DNA of 8,261 bases. It comes from Dehalococcoidia bacterium SM23_28_2 (lineage in GTDB: Bacteria; Chloroflexota; Dehalococcoidia; SM23-28-2). Below are positions 1-6,639 of this stretch, piece by piece. The stretch is taken from NCBI GenBank assembly GCA_001303545.1, contig LJUA01000067.1, positions 1 to 8,261 on the forward strand, read 5' to 3'. Numbering within the stretch: the first letter of the stretch is position 1; each line of letters starts with the position of its first letter. The position numbers and the translations under genes were made by a program. The notes under the pieces are model-generated. The model was given only the letters and a program-made list of their open reading frames with translations, was not told the origin of the DNA and did no database searches.

Positions 1-201
1 GGCATCGGCAAGGAGGCCGGCCTCCGCTACGTGTACGCGGGGAACCTGCCGGGCATGGTGGGCTCCCTGGAGAACACCTACTGCCACAACTGCAACGAGC
101 TTCTGGTCGAGCGGACTGGCTTCTACGTGCGGCAGTATCGCCTGAAGGAGGGCGGCCTCTGTCCCGCGTGCTCGACGGCCATCCCCGGAGTCTGGTGGTA
201 G
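1..201 (+). CDS. AmmeMemoRadiSam-type radical SAM enzyme, C-terminal fragment
   Basis: Reading frame 1 is open from the window edge to the TAG at 199-201 and encodes 66 residues; the start and the radical SAM core with its CxxxCxxC cluster motif lie outside the window. The fragment begins with GLRYVYAGNLPG and continues ENTYC, then shows two CxxC pairs (C28/C31 and C54/C57 of the fragment) around a VRQYRLKEGG segment, ending IPGVWW. From memory this matches the C-terminal tail of the radical SAM enzymes that co-occur with AMMECR1 and Memo domain proteins. The two CxxC pairs look like a zinc-ribbon-type knuckle, which is inference. These proteins are related to pyruvate formate-lyase activating enzymes, but the reaction of this branch is not firmly established as far as I know. 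A strong terminator follows 26 bases after the stop, so this is the last gene of its transcript. Family assignment rests on the tail only. Confidence 0.82.
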   Translation, partial: GIGKEAGLRYVYAGNLPGMVGSLENTYCHNCNELLVERTGFYVRQYRLKEGGLCPACSTAIPGVWW

Positions 202-227
202 CGGCGCCGACTTCAGCGAAGGCAAAG

Positions 228-256
228 GGCCCCTCATGAGAGGGGCCTAGCTTTTT
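228..256 (+). terminator. rho-independent terminator
   Basis: A perfect 8-bp stem, GGCCCCTC at 228-235 and GAGGGGCC at 240-247, closes a 4-base loop (236-239) and is followed by TAGC and five T at 252-256. It sits 26 bases after the stop of the radical SAM gene and 13 bases beyond the stop of the leftward lipoprotein gene. On the minus strand the hairpin is followed by only three T (complement of 224-226), so bidirectional action is possible but weaker. Confidence 0.85.
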
Positions 257-269
257 CCGTGGGATAGCG

Positions 270-1883
270 CTACCTGAGGCGGGGGCCAATAGGGATGACG
301 TAGGCCCGGCCGGCGTCCTCTCGCCCGTCGCCTGGTCCGTCGGCGGCGCGAGCGGCTGTCAGCACATCGGGTTGGCCGTCGTCATCCCAGTCTGCCGCTG
401 TGACCCACGTGCCGAACACATCGCCCTGCTGCTCGCCGAAGATGACGGCGCTGTGCTCACTCGAGCCGATGTCTACCGCTTGGCTCAGAGAGGCGGAGCC
501 AAGCACCACGTATACCTCGCCGCCGTCCTGGCGATCGTTGTCGGGCCCGTCTGCTGTTTCCGCCGCCAGGATGATGTCCTGAACGCCATCGCCGTCGAGG
601 TCGCTGCTGGCCAGGGATGCGCCTAGTCGGTCGCCGCGGTCGGCGCCCAGGATGGTCACGTCCTGCTCACCGCGGGCGATGTCGAACGAGCCCGCCAGTG
701 ATGGCGAGCCGAAGAGAACATAGGCCTCGCCGGCACCTTCGCGGCCGTTGTCCGGGCCGTCGGCTCTAGGTGCGCCGATCAGGAGGTCGTCGATGCCGTC
801 GCCGTTGACATCGCCGCCGGCGACCGCTGCCCCCAGGTCGTCCTCTGCGTCAGCGCCGGCCACTGTCACATTGGGCGAAACGGAGGCGAAGTCCAGAACG
901 CCGCCGAGGGAGCGGGAGCCGAAGATGACATGGACCTCGCCGCCGTCCTCGCGGGCGTTGTCCGGGCCGTCGGCCCTGAAGGCGGCCACGATGAGGTCGT
1001 CGATGCCGTCATCGTTCAGGTCGCCCATCGCCAGGTGGTGGCCAAGCTGATCGTCGGCGTCGGCGGCGATGAGGGCCAGGTCGTACTCGCCCTGGGCCAT
1101 GTCTCTGGCTCCCGATAGGGAGGGCGCGCCGAGGATCAGATAGGTCTCTCCGCCCTGATAGCGGGCGTTCTCCGGCCCGTCCGCCAGGAAAGAGCCGACC
1201 AGGAGGTCGTCGATGCCGTCGCCGTTGGCATCGCCGGTAGCCAGCTCGGCACCCAGGCGGTCCTCCTCTTCGGCGCCGAAAATGGTGAGGGACTGCGCTC
1301 CCTGAGCGATGTCTATAGTCGGGCCCAGAGTGGGCGAGCCAAGGATCACATAGGCTTCGCCGGCGTCAGGCCGCTCGTTGCCAGGGCCGTCGGCGAGGAG
1401 CGCACCCACCAGGATGTCATCGATGCCGTCGCCGTTGACGTCGGCGGCAGCCACGGTGAAGCCGAAGGAATCGCCGCTGTCGGCGCCGAATATGGTGACG
1501 TCCTGCTGGACTTCGGCGAGATCGATCTCCGCGTCCTTATCCGCCGGACCGAAGATGACGTAGGCTTGGCCGCAATTAAGCCTGCTGCCCTCGGGGCCGT
1601 CGGCGTTGAACGCGCCGACGATGATGTCCTGGTGGCCGTCGCCGTTGACGTCGCCGGCGGCCACGGCGCTCAACTTATCGTCTGCCTGAGCGCCGAGCAG
1701 GCTGAGGGCGGGGCGTTGGCGAGCCAGGTCGATGGTTAGCGAGCCCTTTGGCTCCTCCTCTTGGCAAGCCACCAGAGCGACGGCCAGAACGGCGATGGCG
1801 ATCAGCGCTGCCCAGAAGGGCTGCTTGCTCAGGGCGTGGCTGAGCTTCCTTCGGCCGCGGTCGGCAGGCTCGGGCCTTTCCAC
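270..1883 (-). CDS. FG-GAP repeat (integrin alpha-type) beta-propeller lipoprotein
   Basis: The 537-residue product is predicted to be an exported, lipid-anchored surface protein. Residues 1-24 are basic (RRK at 11-13), residues 25-39 are hydrophobic, and LVAC at 37-40 is a lipobox, so Cys40 should be acylated after signal peptidase II cleavage. After a short acidic linker (QEEEPKG) the whole remaining protein is seven 70-residue FG-GAP blades. Each has a calcium-loop motif of the DxNxDGxxD type (first D at 78, 148, 218, 288, 358, 428, 498), an ADGP turn and an AYVIFG-like strand. Seven blades is the number needed to close an integrin-alpha-type propeller, a fold used for protein or ligand binding; no catalytic motif is seen. 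The start is GTG at 1883, the outermost one possible, without a clear Shine-Dalgarno. It lies 31 bases after the DUF4389 stop, so the two are probably co-transcribed. Ligand unknown. Confidence 0.9.
   Translation of the reverse strand: MERPEPADRGRRKLSHALSKQPFWAALIAIAVLAVALVACQEEEPKGSLTIDLARQRPALSLLGAQADDKLSAVAAGDVNGDGHQDIIVGAFNADGPEGSRLNCGQAYVIFGPADKDAEIDLAEVQQDVTIFGADSGDSFGFTVAAADVNGDGIDDILVGALLADGPGNERPDAGEAYVILGSPTLGPTIDIAQGAQSLTIFGAEEEDRLGAELATGDANGDGIDDLLVGSFLADGPENARYQGGETYLILGAPSLSGARDMAQGEYDLALIAADADDQLGHHLAMGDLNDDGIDDLIVAAFRADGPDNAREDGGEVHVIFGSRSLGGVLDFASVSPNVTVAGADAEDDLGAAVAGGDVNGDGIDDLLIGAPRADGPDNGREGAGEAYVLFGSPSLAGSFDIARGEQDVTILGADRGDRLGASLASSDLDGDGVQDIILAAETADGPDNDRQDGGEVYVVLGSASLSQAVDIGSSEHSAVIFGEQQGDVFGTWVTAADWDDDGQPDVLTAARAADGPGDGREDAGRAYVIPIGPRLR
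273..1742 (-). repeat. seven in-frame 210-bp tandem repeats (FG-GAP blades)
   Basis: The coding sequence for residues 48-537 divides exactly into seven 210-base units. The plus-strand decamer complementary to the calcium loop (gccgttgac-like) starts at 1641, 1431, 1221, 1011, 801, 591 and 381, always 210 bases apart, with no insertion or deletion between motifs. Units 2 to 5 are most alike (DVNGDGIDD core); units 6 and 7 diverge (DLDGDGVQD, DWDDDGQPD). The last unit ends at the last sense codon. Confidence 0.9.
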
Positions 1884-1914
1884 AGAGCGTGCTTTGTGCT
1901 TGCCGCGCAGCAGT

Positions 1915-2523
1915 TTAGGACTTGGCTCCGCCGCCGAGCAGGGAGTTGAGGAGATCGGATACCGGGAAGGGCGGGTACTGATCGGTCAGGGAGAACAGAT
2001 AGGCGACCAGCCGCGTCTCCCAGCGGAGGTATCCCAGCACGAATTCGAAGAAGCGGCTCGGGTAGCGCTCGTTCACCAGGGCATCGATGATCGTCCAGGG
2101 CAGGATGATGATGAAGGGTATGCCCAACAGGCCCAGAACGATCCCGTGAGGGATGAGCAATATCGGTCTGAGCAGGGATTCGAGCCAGGACGGGTTGCCG
2201 CTCGGCTTGAACTCAACCTGGACGGAGCTTCCGACGGCCTTGTCGGGTAGCTCGTCGGTGAGGAAGAGGGCATAGGCGTATAGGGCTACCAGCATGCCGC
2301 CATAGCGGCTGAACTCGGGGCCGTCCTCCTCGACGTATTTCTCACCGCCCTTCTTGCTCACCCTGTAAGCGATGACGATGGGCGCGACGATGTTCGCTAG
2401 AAAGCCGATGATCCCCCCAACGATCCAGAGGATGAACAGGGCGAGCAGGTGCATGATGCCCTGGTCCCGGGGGATGCTCTCACGGCAGGTCATGTCCAGC
2501 GTGGCGGGATAGTCTGCAGCCAC
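1915..2523 (-). CDS. DUF4389 domain membrane protein
   Basis: The 202-residue product is an integral membrane protein of unknown function. A long hydrophobic stretch at residues 23-53 (with GGIIGFLANI) is followed by a charged segment (54-73), a second apolar segment (75-89) ending LTDELPD, and a strong hydrophobic block at 117-149 (RPILLIPHGIVL then IPFIIILPW). The C-terminal part, RYPSRFFEFVLGYLRW then LVAYLFSLTDQYPPF (153-186), is the hallmark I recognise for DUF4389. I chose GTG at 2523 because AAGGAGG (2529-2535) lies 5 bases upstream and a candidate promoter lies just beyond. A longer reading from TTG at 2622 would add 33 residues but would start inside that promoter. The gene sits between an ABC transporter pair and a lipoprotein gene, suggesting an envelope role; that is inference from position only. 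Confidence 0.85.
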   Translation of the reverse strand: MAADYPATLDMTCRESIPRDQGIMHLLALFILWIVGGIIGFLANIVAPIVIAYRVSKKGGEKYVEEDGPEFSRYGGMLVALYAYALFLTDELPDKAVGSSVQVEFKPSGNPSWLESLLRPILLIPHGIVLGLLGIPFIIILPWTIIDALVNERYPSRFFEFVLGYLRWETRLVAYLFSLTDQYPPFPVSDLLNSLLGGGAKS

Positions 2524-2528
2524 GGCTC

Positions 2529-2535
2529 CCTCCTT
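2529..2535 (-). promoter_or_regulatory. strong Shine-Dalgarno that fixes the DUF4389 start
   Basis: On the minus strand AAGGAGG stands 5 bases before the GTG at 2523. It is the best ribosome site in the window and decides between this start and the upstream TTG at 2622. Confidence 0.8.
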
Positions 2536-2566
2536 CTTCCTGAGCACGGCTGGGCTGGCCGAACGG

Positions 2567-2608
2567 ATGGTTTTGGCTTCGCAGCTAATGATGGCGCGAA
2601 GCCACCAT
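2567..2608. repeat. 13-pair inverted repeat around the -10 element, possible operator or leader hairpin
   Basis: A perfect inverted repeat, GGCTTCGC (2575-2582) and GCGAAGCC (2596-2603), has a 13-base centre. It extends outward by five more pairs, ATGGT (2567-2571) and ACCAT (2604-2608), if TTT at 2572-2574 is bulged. The centre (2583-2595) contains the proposed -10 hexamer of the DUF4389 promoter. No T-run follows on either strand, so it is not an ordinary terminator. A repressor site is the simplest reading; if transcription comes through from the permease gene it would also form an RNA hairpin. Confidence 0.6.
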
Positions 2609-2616
2609 TTCGTCAA
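2588..2616 (-). promoter_or_regulatory. candidate sigma70-type promoter for the DUF4389 gene
   Basis: On the minus strand TTGACG (2616-2611, five of six consensus bases) is followed after 17 bases by CATCAT (2593-2588, four of six). Transcription would begin near 2581, giving a leader of about 58 bases before the GTG at 2523. The site lies in the 160-base gap after the permease gene, so the DUF4389 and lipoprotein genes could be expressed apart from the transporter. Confidence 0.5.
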
Positions 2617-2646
2617 GTGCAAACAAGGGCCGGATGCTGAGGATTA

Positions 2647-2669
2647 TCGCCGAGAGCGCGCCCCGGCGA
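2647..2669 (-). repeat. small hairpin just after the permease stop
   Basis: TCGCCG (2647-2652) and CGGCGA (2664-2669) form a 6-bp stem with an 11-base G+C-rich loop, 15 bases beyond the permease stop codon on the minus strand. The following bases (TAATCC) are not a T-run. It could protect the 3' end of the transporter message or act as a weak terminator, but the signal is modest. Confidence 0.3.
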
Positions 2670-2683
2670 GGAACTCCCGCCGC

Positions 2684-5683
2684 CTACTCGTAGCGGATGG
2701 CCTCGGCGATGGTGATGCCTGCGGCCTGGCGCGAGGGTAGAACCGTCATCAGGAAGGAGGCCCCGAAGGCGAAGGCGGCGGTGAGGAGGATCTCCCACCA
2801 GGGGATGATGAAGCTCATGTCGAGGTTGGCGAACTCGTCGCTATTGAGGACGTTGAAGGAGAGTAGCACCGCCAGGCCGACCCCGGTGGCGATGCCCAGC
2901 AGGGCAACGAACGACGATTCCAGGATGAAGGTGAGGGCCACGCTGCCGCGGGTGTAGCCGATGGCCCGCAGCATGCCGATCTGCTGGCGCCGCTCCACCA
3001 CCGAGCGGAAGGCGATAACCCCCACGGCGGCTGTGCCCACCAGCAGTCCCATGCCCATGAAGCCCTGGATCAGGTAGAAGAAGCTTCTGGAAGTGGCCTG
3101 CTGCTCCTCGATCATATCCTTCATGGACTCGGCTTGAGCGCCGGTGGTGACCAGGGCTGACTCGATGGCCTTGGCCATGTCGCTGTCGTCTACGCCCGGC
3201 TTCACTTTCACGTAGAAGATGGAGAACTCAGGCTCGCCGAAGACCTGGTTGAAGGTCTCCTCCGAGGTGTAGAGGCCGAAGAAGTTGCCGCTGGAGCCGA
3301 AGTCGATCACCCCTATGAGCTCGAGCTCGGCCATCTCCTTGCTGGCCGGATCGCGTAGCTCCAGGGCCAGGGGGTCCATGACCTTGGCGGTATCGTCGAA
3401 GTCTTCAACGTGGAACTCGGGACCTCCGGCCTGGAAGCCACCCTCGGAGACAGCGAAAGCATCGATCACCGCCAGGCCTGGCGTGGTGCGAAGGGCCTCC
3501 CACACGGCTTTGTCGTCAGGGTACTGGGAGGCGCGCGTCTGGAGCCTGATCTGCGACTCGCTGGCGAAGGCGCCGTCGACGCCCAGCACGTGATAGTCTT
3601 CCCACTCATCGCTTACCCCAACCTGTCGCAGCTCGGCACCGACGAAGAGGTCGGGCAGGCGCACGGCGCCGACGGCGGCGAGCTGCTCGGTATCCACTGA
3701 GCCTTCCCTGTCCAGGGCGGCTACTAGGTCATCCACCGGGTTGTTGGGGTTCTCGGTCACCACAATGTCCCAGCCGCCGCGGGCGTCTTCGCGGAGGAAG
3801 AGGGCGTTGAAGTTGGTGTTCATGATGGACATCATGACCACGGCGAAGACCACCAGGGCGATCATCGCCAGGGTCATGCCGGTGCGGAACTTGTTGGCCA
3901 GGGGATAGGCCACGGCGATGCGCAGGGCGGGCAGGAGGCGGCCAAACCAGCCGCCGGCGCGCTCCAGCAGGTGTAGAAGGATGTCGGCGTTGTAGACGAT
4001 GACGAAGGTAGCCGCGGCCACCATGAAAATGCCGCTGAGGAAGAACATCTCGATGTCGGATTCCATCTTGGGCAGGAGTCTGTCGAGGGTCCCCGAAGGG
4101 AGGGCCCAGAATGCCAGAACGGCCAGGCCGACGATGGTGAACACGGGACGCTCCGGTAGCGCGAAGTAGCGCAAGACAGGCGCTAGGCTCAGCAGGGCGA
4201 TGGATACGCCAAGGGTGAACGGGGCAAGCAGTTGAGAACTGGCACCGACCCAGGTGAGGAATGCGCCAAACAGGATGGCGATGATGCCGAAGATCAGTGT
4301 GCGGCGTCTCGCTCGCCGGTAGGTGGGCTCTGGGATGTCGCGGATGGCCCGCACGATGTTCAGTCGGCTCACCCGCCAGGAAGAGATGACGACGGTGATG
4401 AAGGTGACCACAACTCCCAGGCAGTAGGCGATGATCAGGCTGCGGGGCGTGACGTAGGGCCTGATGTCGACACCGAACTGGCCAAAGAGGCTGGCCATGA
4501 CTCGGGCGATGCCAACGGCGACCAGGACTCCCAGGCCGACGCCGACCAACGCAGCCCCCAGGTTGTAGGCCATGCCTTCGGAGAGGAAGGAGTGGACAAG
4601 CTGGCTGCGCTTGCTGCCCACGGCGCGGGCCATGCCCATCTCCGGCTTTCGCTCCGCCGCCAGCATGACGAAGATCATGAAGATGAGGAGGATGCCAGCG
4701 GCGATGGAGAAGAGGCCCATCATCAGGAACATGGTAGTCATGACGTTGCCCATGAGCTCAGCCAGCTCCACGGTGTCCTGCTTCATCTTCTCCACGCTCA
4801 GGTTGGGATTGGTGAGGGCGGCCTCCACCTTCTCTGCCACCGTATCGGAGAGGGCCATCGCGTCGCGTACGCCGCCGCGGTTGGAGATGCCGACGAAGTC
4901 GACTTCACCCTCGCGGTCGAAGAGCCCCTGGGCCACATCCAGGCTAGTGACCATGCCCTCCAGGGAGCTTTCGTGGCCCTCGCTGCCGATGGCGCCCGTC
5001 GCGATTTTGTCCTTGACGATGTCCACGACCTTGAAGGTGTTGGGAATTCCGGCGACGAAAACCTGAAGGGTATCGCCTGGCTGGGCGTCAAGCTCCTCCT
5101 GAGCGCTCTCGTTGAGGTAGATCTCGTCGGCGGCGAGGGCACCGACGTCGAGCACCTTGCCGTCAAGTGAGATGACGTCGGGGAAGCCACCCATGCGATC
5201 GGGGTCCAGCCCGGTGAGGAAGACCGAAGGGGTGCTGAGGCCCGTCCGGGGGTTGATGACCGGCACCGGCTCGAAGATGGCCGGCGCGATGCCGTCTATG
5301 TCCGGGTCATCGCTCAGGGCAGCCTCGAGCTCAGCGACGGTGGATTCGGGGACGAAGGGCTCAGCGGCTGCGGCGCCGGTCTTCTCCACATCGAACTCCA
5401 CGATCTCGTCGAGGTGACCGGTCAGCTCGTAGGCGAAGTTGGTGACGCTGCGGTCGACTGTATCGCCGGTGGTGAGGGCGGCGGAGATGATAAGCGTGCT
5501 GAGCATGAGGCCGATGACGATGAGGACGGTCTGGGCCATCCGGCGGGGGATGTTGCGCATGCCCATCTTGAACATGATGCGGTTGCGCAACAGCACATAG
5601 CCCACGGTGGCCAGGGAGACCAGCAGCGCAGCCACCAGGCCGAGCATGATGTAGTCCATCGACAGGCCGAATAGTTCATCCAC
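2684..5683 (-). CDS. ABC transporter permease, duplicated FtsX/MacB type
   Basis: The 999-residue product is the membrane subunit of an FtsX-type ABC complex and is built from two homologous halves. Half one has a hydrophobic segment at 51-70, an external domain of about 245 residues (71-315) and a three-helix FtsX domain (316-436). Half two has a segment at 602-623, a second external domain (624-867) and an FtsX domain (868-985). Both FtsX domains carry the cytoplasmic coupling motif (ERKPEMGMARAVGSKRSQL at 344-362; ERRQQIGMLRAIGYTRGS at 897-914). The protein ends AAGITIAEAIRYE, the usual tail of this family. Additional hydrophobic segments lie at 10-32 and at about 462-567 (four), giving some thirteen in all. 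The start is GTG at 5683, 12 bases after the ATPase stop, with AGGAG (5697-5693) overlapping that stop codon. Known relatives move lipoproteins, peptides or drugs, or drive periplasmic enzymes; the substrate here is unknown. Confidence 0.95.
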   Translation of the reverse strand: MDELFGLSMDYIMLGLVAALLVSLATVGYVLLRNRIMFKMGMRNIPRRMAQTVLIVIGLMLSTLIISAALTTGDTVDRSVTNFAYELTGHLDEIVEFDVEKTGAAAAEPFVPESTVAELEAALSDDPDIDGIAPAIFEPVPVINPRTGLSTPSVFLTGLDPDRMGGFPDVISLDGKVLDVGALAADEIYLNESAQEELDAQPGDTLQVFVAGIPNTFKVVDIVKDKIATGAIGSEGHESSLEGMVTSLDVAQGLFDREGEVDFVGISNRGGVRDAMALSDTVAEKVEAALTNPNLSVEKMKQDTVELAELMGNVMTTMFLMMGLFSIAAGILLIFMIFVMLAAERKPEMGMARAVGSKRSQLVHSFLSEGMAYNLGAALVGVGLGVLVAVGIARVMASLFGQFGVDIRPYVTPRSLIIAYCLGVVVTFITVVISSWRVSRLNIVRAIRDIPEPTYRRARRRTLIFGIIAILFGAFLTWVGASSQLLAPFTLGVSIALLSLAPVLRYFALPERPVFTIVGLAVLAFWALPSGTLDRLLPKMESDIEMFFLSGIFMVAAATFVIVYNADILLHLLERAGGWFGRLLPALRIAVAYPLANKFRTGMTLAMIALVVFAVVMMSIMNTNFNALFLREDARGGWDIVVTENPNNPVDDLVAALDREGSVDTEQLAAVGAVRLPDLFVGAELRQVGVSDEWEDYHVLGVDGAFASESQIRLQTRASQYPDDKAVWEALRTTPGLAVIDAFAVSEGGFQAGGPEFHVEDFDDTAKVMDPLALELRDPASKEMAELELIGVIDFGSSGNFFGLYTSEETFNQVFGEPEFSIFYVKVKPGVDDSDMAKAIESALVTTGAQAESMKDMIEEQQATSRSFFYLIQGFMGMGLLVGTAAVGVIAFRSVVERRQQIGMLRAIGYTRGSVALTFILESSFVALLGIATGVGLAVLLSFNVLNSDEFANLDMSFIIPWWEILLTAAFAFGASFLMTVLPSRQAAGITIAEAIRYE

Positions 5684-5692
5684 CGGTGGCTG

Positions 5693-5698
5693 CTCCTA
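5693..5698 (-). promoter_or_regulatory. permease ribosome site overlapping the ATPase stop codon
   Basis: On the minus strand TAGGAG combines the TAG stop of the ATPase gene (5698-5696) with an AGGAG Shine-Dalgarno 9 bases before the permease GTG at 5683. This arrangement favours translational coupling of the two subunits. Confidence 0.6.
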
Positions 5699-6418
5699 GC
5701 TCGTTGGGCTGGAGGGCTGTTTCGCCGGTTCGGTGCGCTTTTCGTCCACTATCAGCCCGTCCACCATGTACACGATGCGGTCGGCGTAGGCGGCGACCTG
5801 GCGGTCGTGGGTGACCAAGACAAAGGTCTGGCTGTTGGCCTTGTTCAGTTCCCGCAGCAGGGTCATGATCTCATCGGCGTTGGCGCTATCGAGGGAGCCG
5901 GTGGGCTCGTCACCCCAAACGATGGCTGGGTTGTTCACCAGGGAGCGGGCTATAGCCACTCGCTGGCGCTGGCCGCCGGAGAGCTCTGCCGGTCGATGGT
6001 TGGCCCAGTCAACCAGATGGACCAGCCCCAGGGCTAGCAGGGCTCGCTCCCTGGCCTGGCGCGCTCCCGTTCCTGACACCAGGAGGGGCAGCTCCACGTT
6101 CTCCACCGCCGAAAGGATGGGCAGAAGGTCGTAGACCTGGAAGACGAAGCCCATGTTGAGAGCGCGGTACTCCGTCTTGGCGTTGTCGGACAGGTGGTTG
6201 ATGTCGGTTCCTTCGACGACGACCTGGCCGCTATCGATGTCGTCCAGGCCACTGAGGCAGTTGAGGAGGGTGGTCTTGCCGCAGCCGGAGGGGCCCATGA
6301 TCGCCACCATCTCGCCTCGCTCGACGGAGAGCGATACGCCCTTCAGGGCTGGCACCTTGGAATAGCCGGTGTCGTAGGTCTTGACTACATCGGTCGCCTG
6401 GATGATAACGTCGGGCAT
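5696..6418 (-). CDS. ABC transporter ATP-binding protein, MacB/LolD type
   Basis: The 240-residue product is the cytoplasmic ATPase that should pair with the adjacent FtsX-type permease. All nucleotide-binding motifs are intact: Walker A GPSGCGKTT (42-50), Q-loop FVFQ (91-94), signature LSGGQRQRVAIARSL (146-160), Walker B with catalytic Glu171 in WGDEPTGSLD (168-177), and the switch His204 in VTHD. The LSGGQRQR signature and EPTGSLDS stretch are typical of the MacB/LolD/YknY group. I chose ATG at 6418 because the protein then begins MPDVIIQATDVVKTY, the normal distance from the first strand to Walker A. An ATG at 6487 in the same frame would add 23 hydrophilic residues unlike the family, and a candidate promoter lies almost on top of it. 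Neither start has an ideal ribosome site (GAGGT is 10 bases before 6418). Confidence 0.96.
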   Translation of the reverse strand: MPDVIIQATDVVKTYDTGYSKVPALKGVSLSVERGEMVAIMGPSGCGKTTLLNCLSGLDDIDSGQVVVEGTDINHLSDNAKTEYRALNMGFVFQVYDLLPILSAVENVELPLLVSGTGARQARERALLALGLVHLVDWANHRPAELSGGQRQRVAIARSLVNNPAIVWGDEPTGSLDSANADEIMTLLRELNKANSQTFVLVTHDRQVAAYADRIVYMVDGLIVDEKRTEPAKQPSSPTS

Positions 6419-6499
6419 ATCCTTGGTAACCTCGCCTTGGGAACTCAGCCTACTCCGTCCGTGGTGATCCCCTGAAGGGTCGAACATATCCTGAGATCA

Positions 6500-6528
6500 A
6501 GTTTAGTGGCCCAACGTCTGTGGCACAA
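6500..6528 (-). promoter_or_regulatory. candidate promoter for the ABC transporter genes
   Basis: On the minus strand TTGTGC (6528-6523, three of six consensus bases) and TAAACT (6505-6500, four of six) are 17 bases apart. Transcription would start near 6493, leaving a leader of about 75 bases to ATG 6418 but only a few bases to ATG 6487. The match is moderate. Confidence 0.35.
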
Positions 6529-6544
6529 CCGCTGTGGTCAGCGG
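6529..6544. repeat. inverted repeat in the divergent control region
   Basis: CCGCTG (6529-6534) and CAGCGG (6539-6544) form a perfect 6-bp dyad around TGGT. It directly abuts the proposed -35 of the leftward promoter (6523-6528), where a regulator could act. Its sequence lacks a T-run, so a terminator role is unlikely. Confidence 0.4.
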
Positions 6545-6546
6545 GC

Positions 6547-6558
6547 TTCCGGCCGGAA
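6547..6558. repeat. 12-bp perfect palindrome upstream of the amidase promoter
   Basis: TTCCGGCCGGAA reads the same on both strands and ends 8 bases before the TTGACA at 6567. Its place between two divergent promoters suggests an operator, though a palindrome made largely of G and C can occur by chance in such DNA. Confidence 0.4.
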
Positions 6559-6566
6559 TAGCCGGG

Positions 6567-6596
6567 TTGACAAGGCGGCAGGGGCGGGCATATATG
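6567..6596 (+). promoter_or_regulatory. sigma70-type promoter for the amidase gene
   Basis: A perfect TTGACA at 6567-6572 is followed after 18 bases by TATATG (6591-6596, four of six consensus bases), in one of the few A+T-rich spots of the gap. Transcription would begin near 6603, about 37 bases before the amidase ATG. Confidence 0.6.
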
Positions 6597-6639
6597 GAGA
6601 TGCTAGCCGAGTATCACTTCAGAGGAGGACCAGCGCACC

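Noticed and set aside
273..1742. Regular repeats that might suggest a CRISPR array or satellite
   Set aside because: The period is 210 bases, in frame and protein-coding with conserved calcium-loop residues; it is a propeller, not an array.
1732..2250. 172-codon plus-strand frame across the lipoprotein/DUF4389 junction
   Set aside because: It is antisense to two well-supported genes and shows no domain.
2567..2608. Hairpin as a terminator after the permease gene
   Set aside because: No T-run follows the stem on either strand; the minus strand continues with AAAACC.
4232..5170. 312-codon open frame on the plus strand
   Set aside because: It lies wholly antisense to the permease gene; the product is rich in Gly, Asp and His with no recognisable domain, as expected opposite high-G+C coding DNA.
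6419..6487. N-terminal extension of the ATPase from ATG 6487
   Set aside because: The added 23 residues are hydrophilic and unlike the family, and the candidate promoter would leave almost no leader; kept only as an alternative start.
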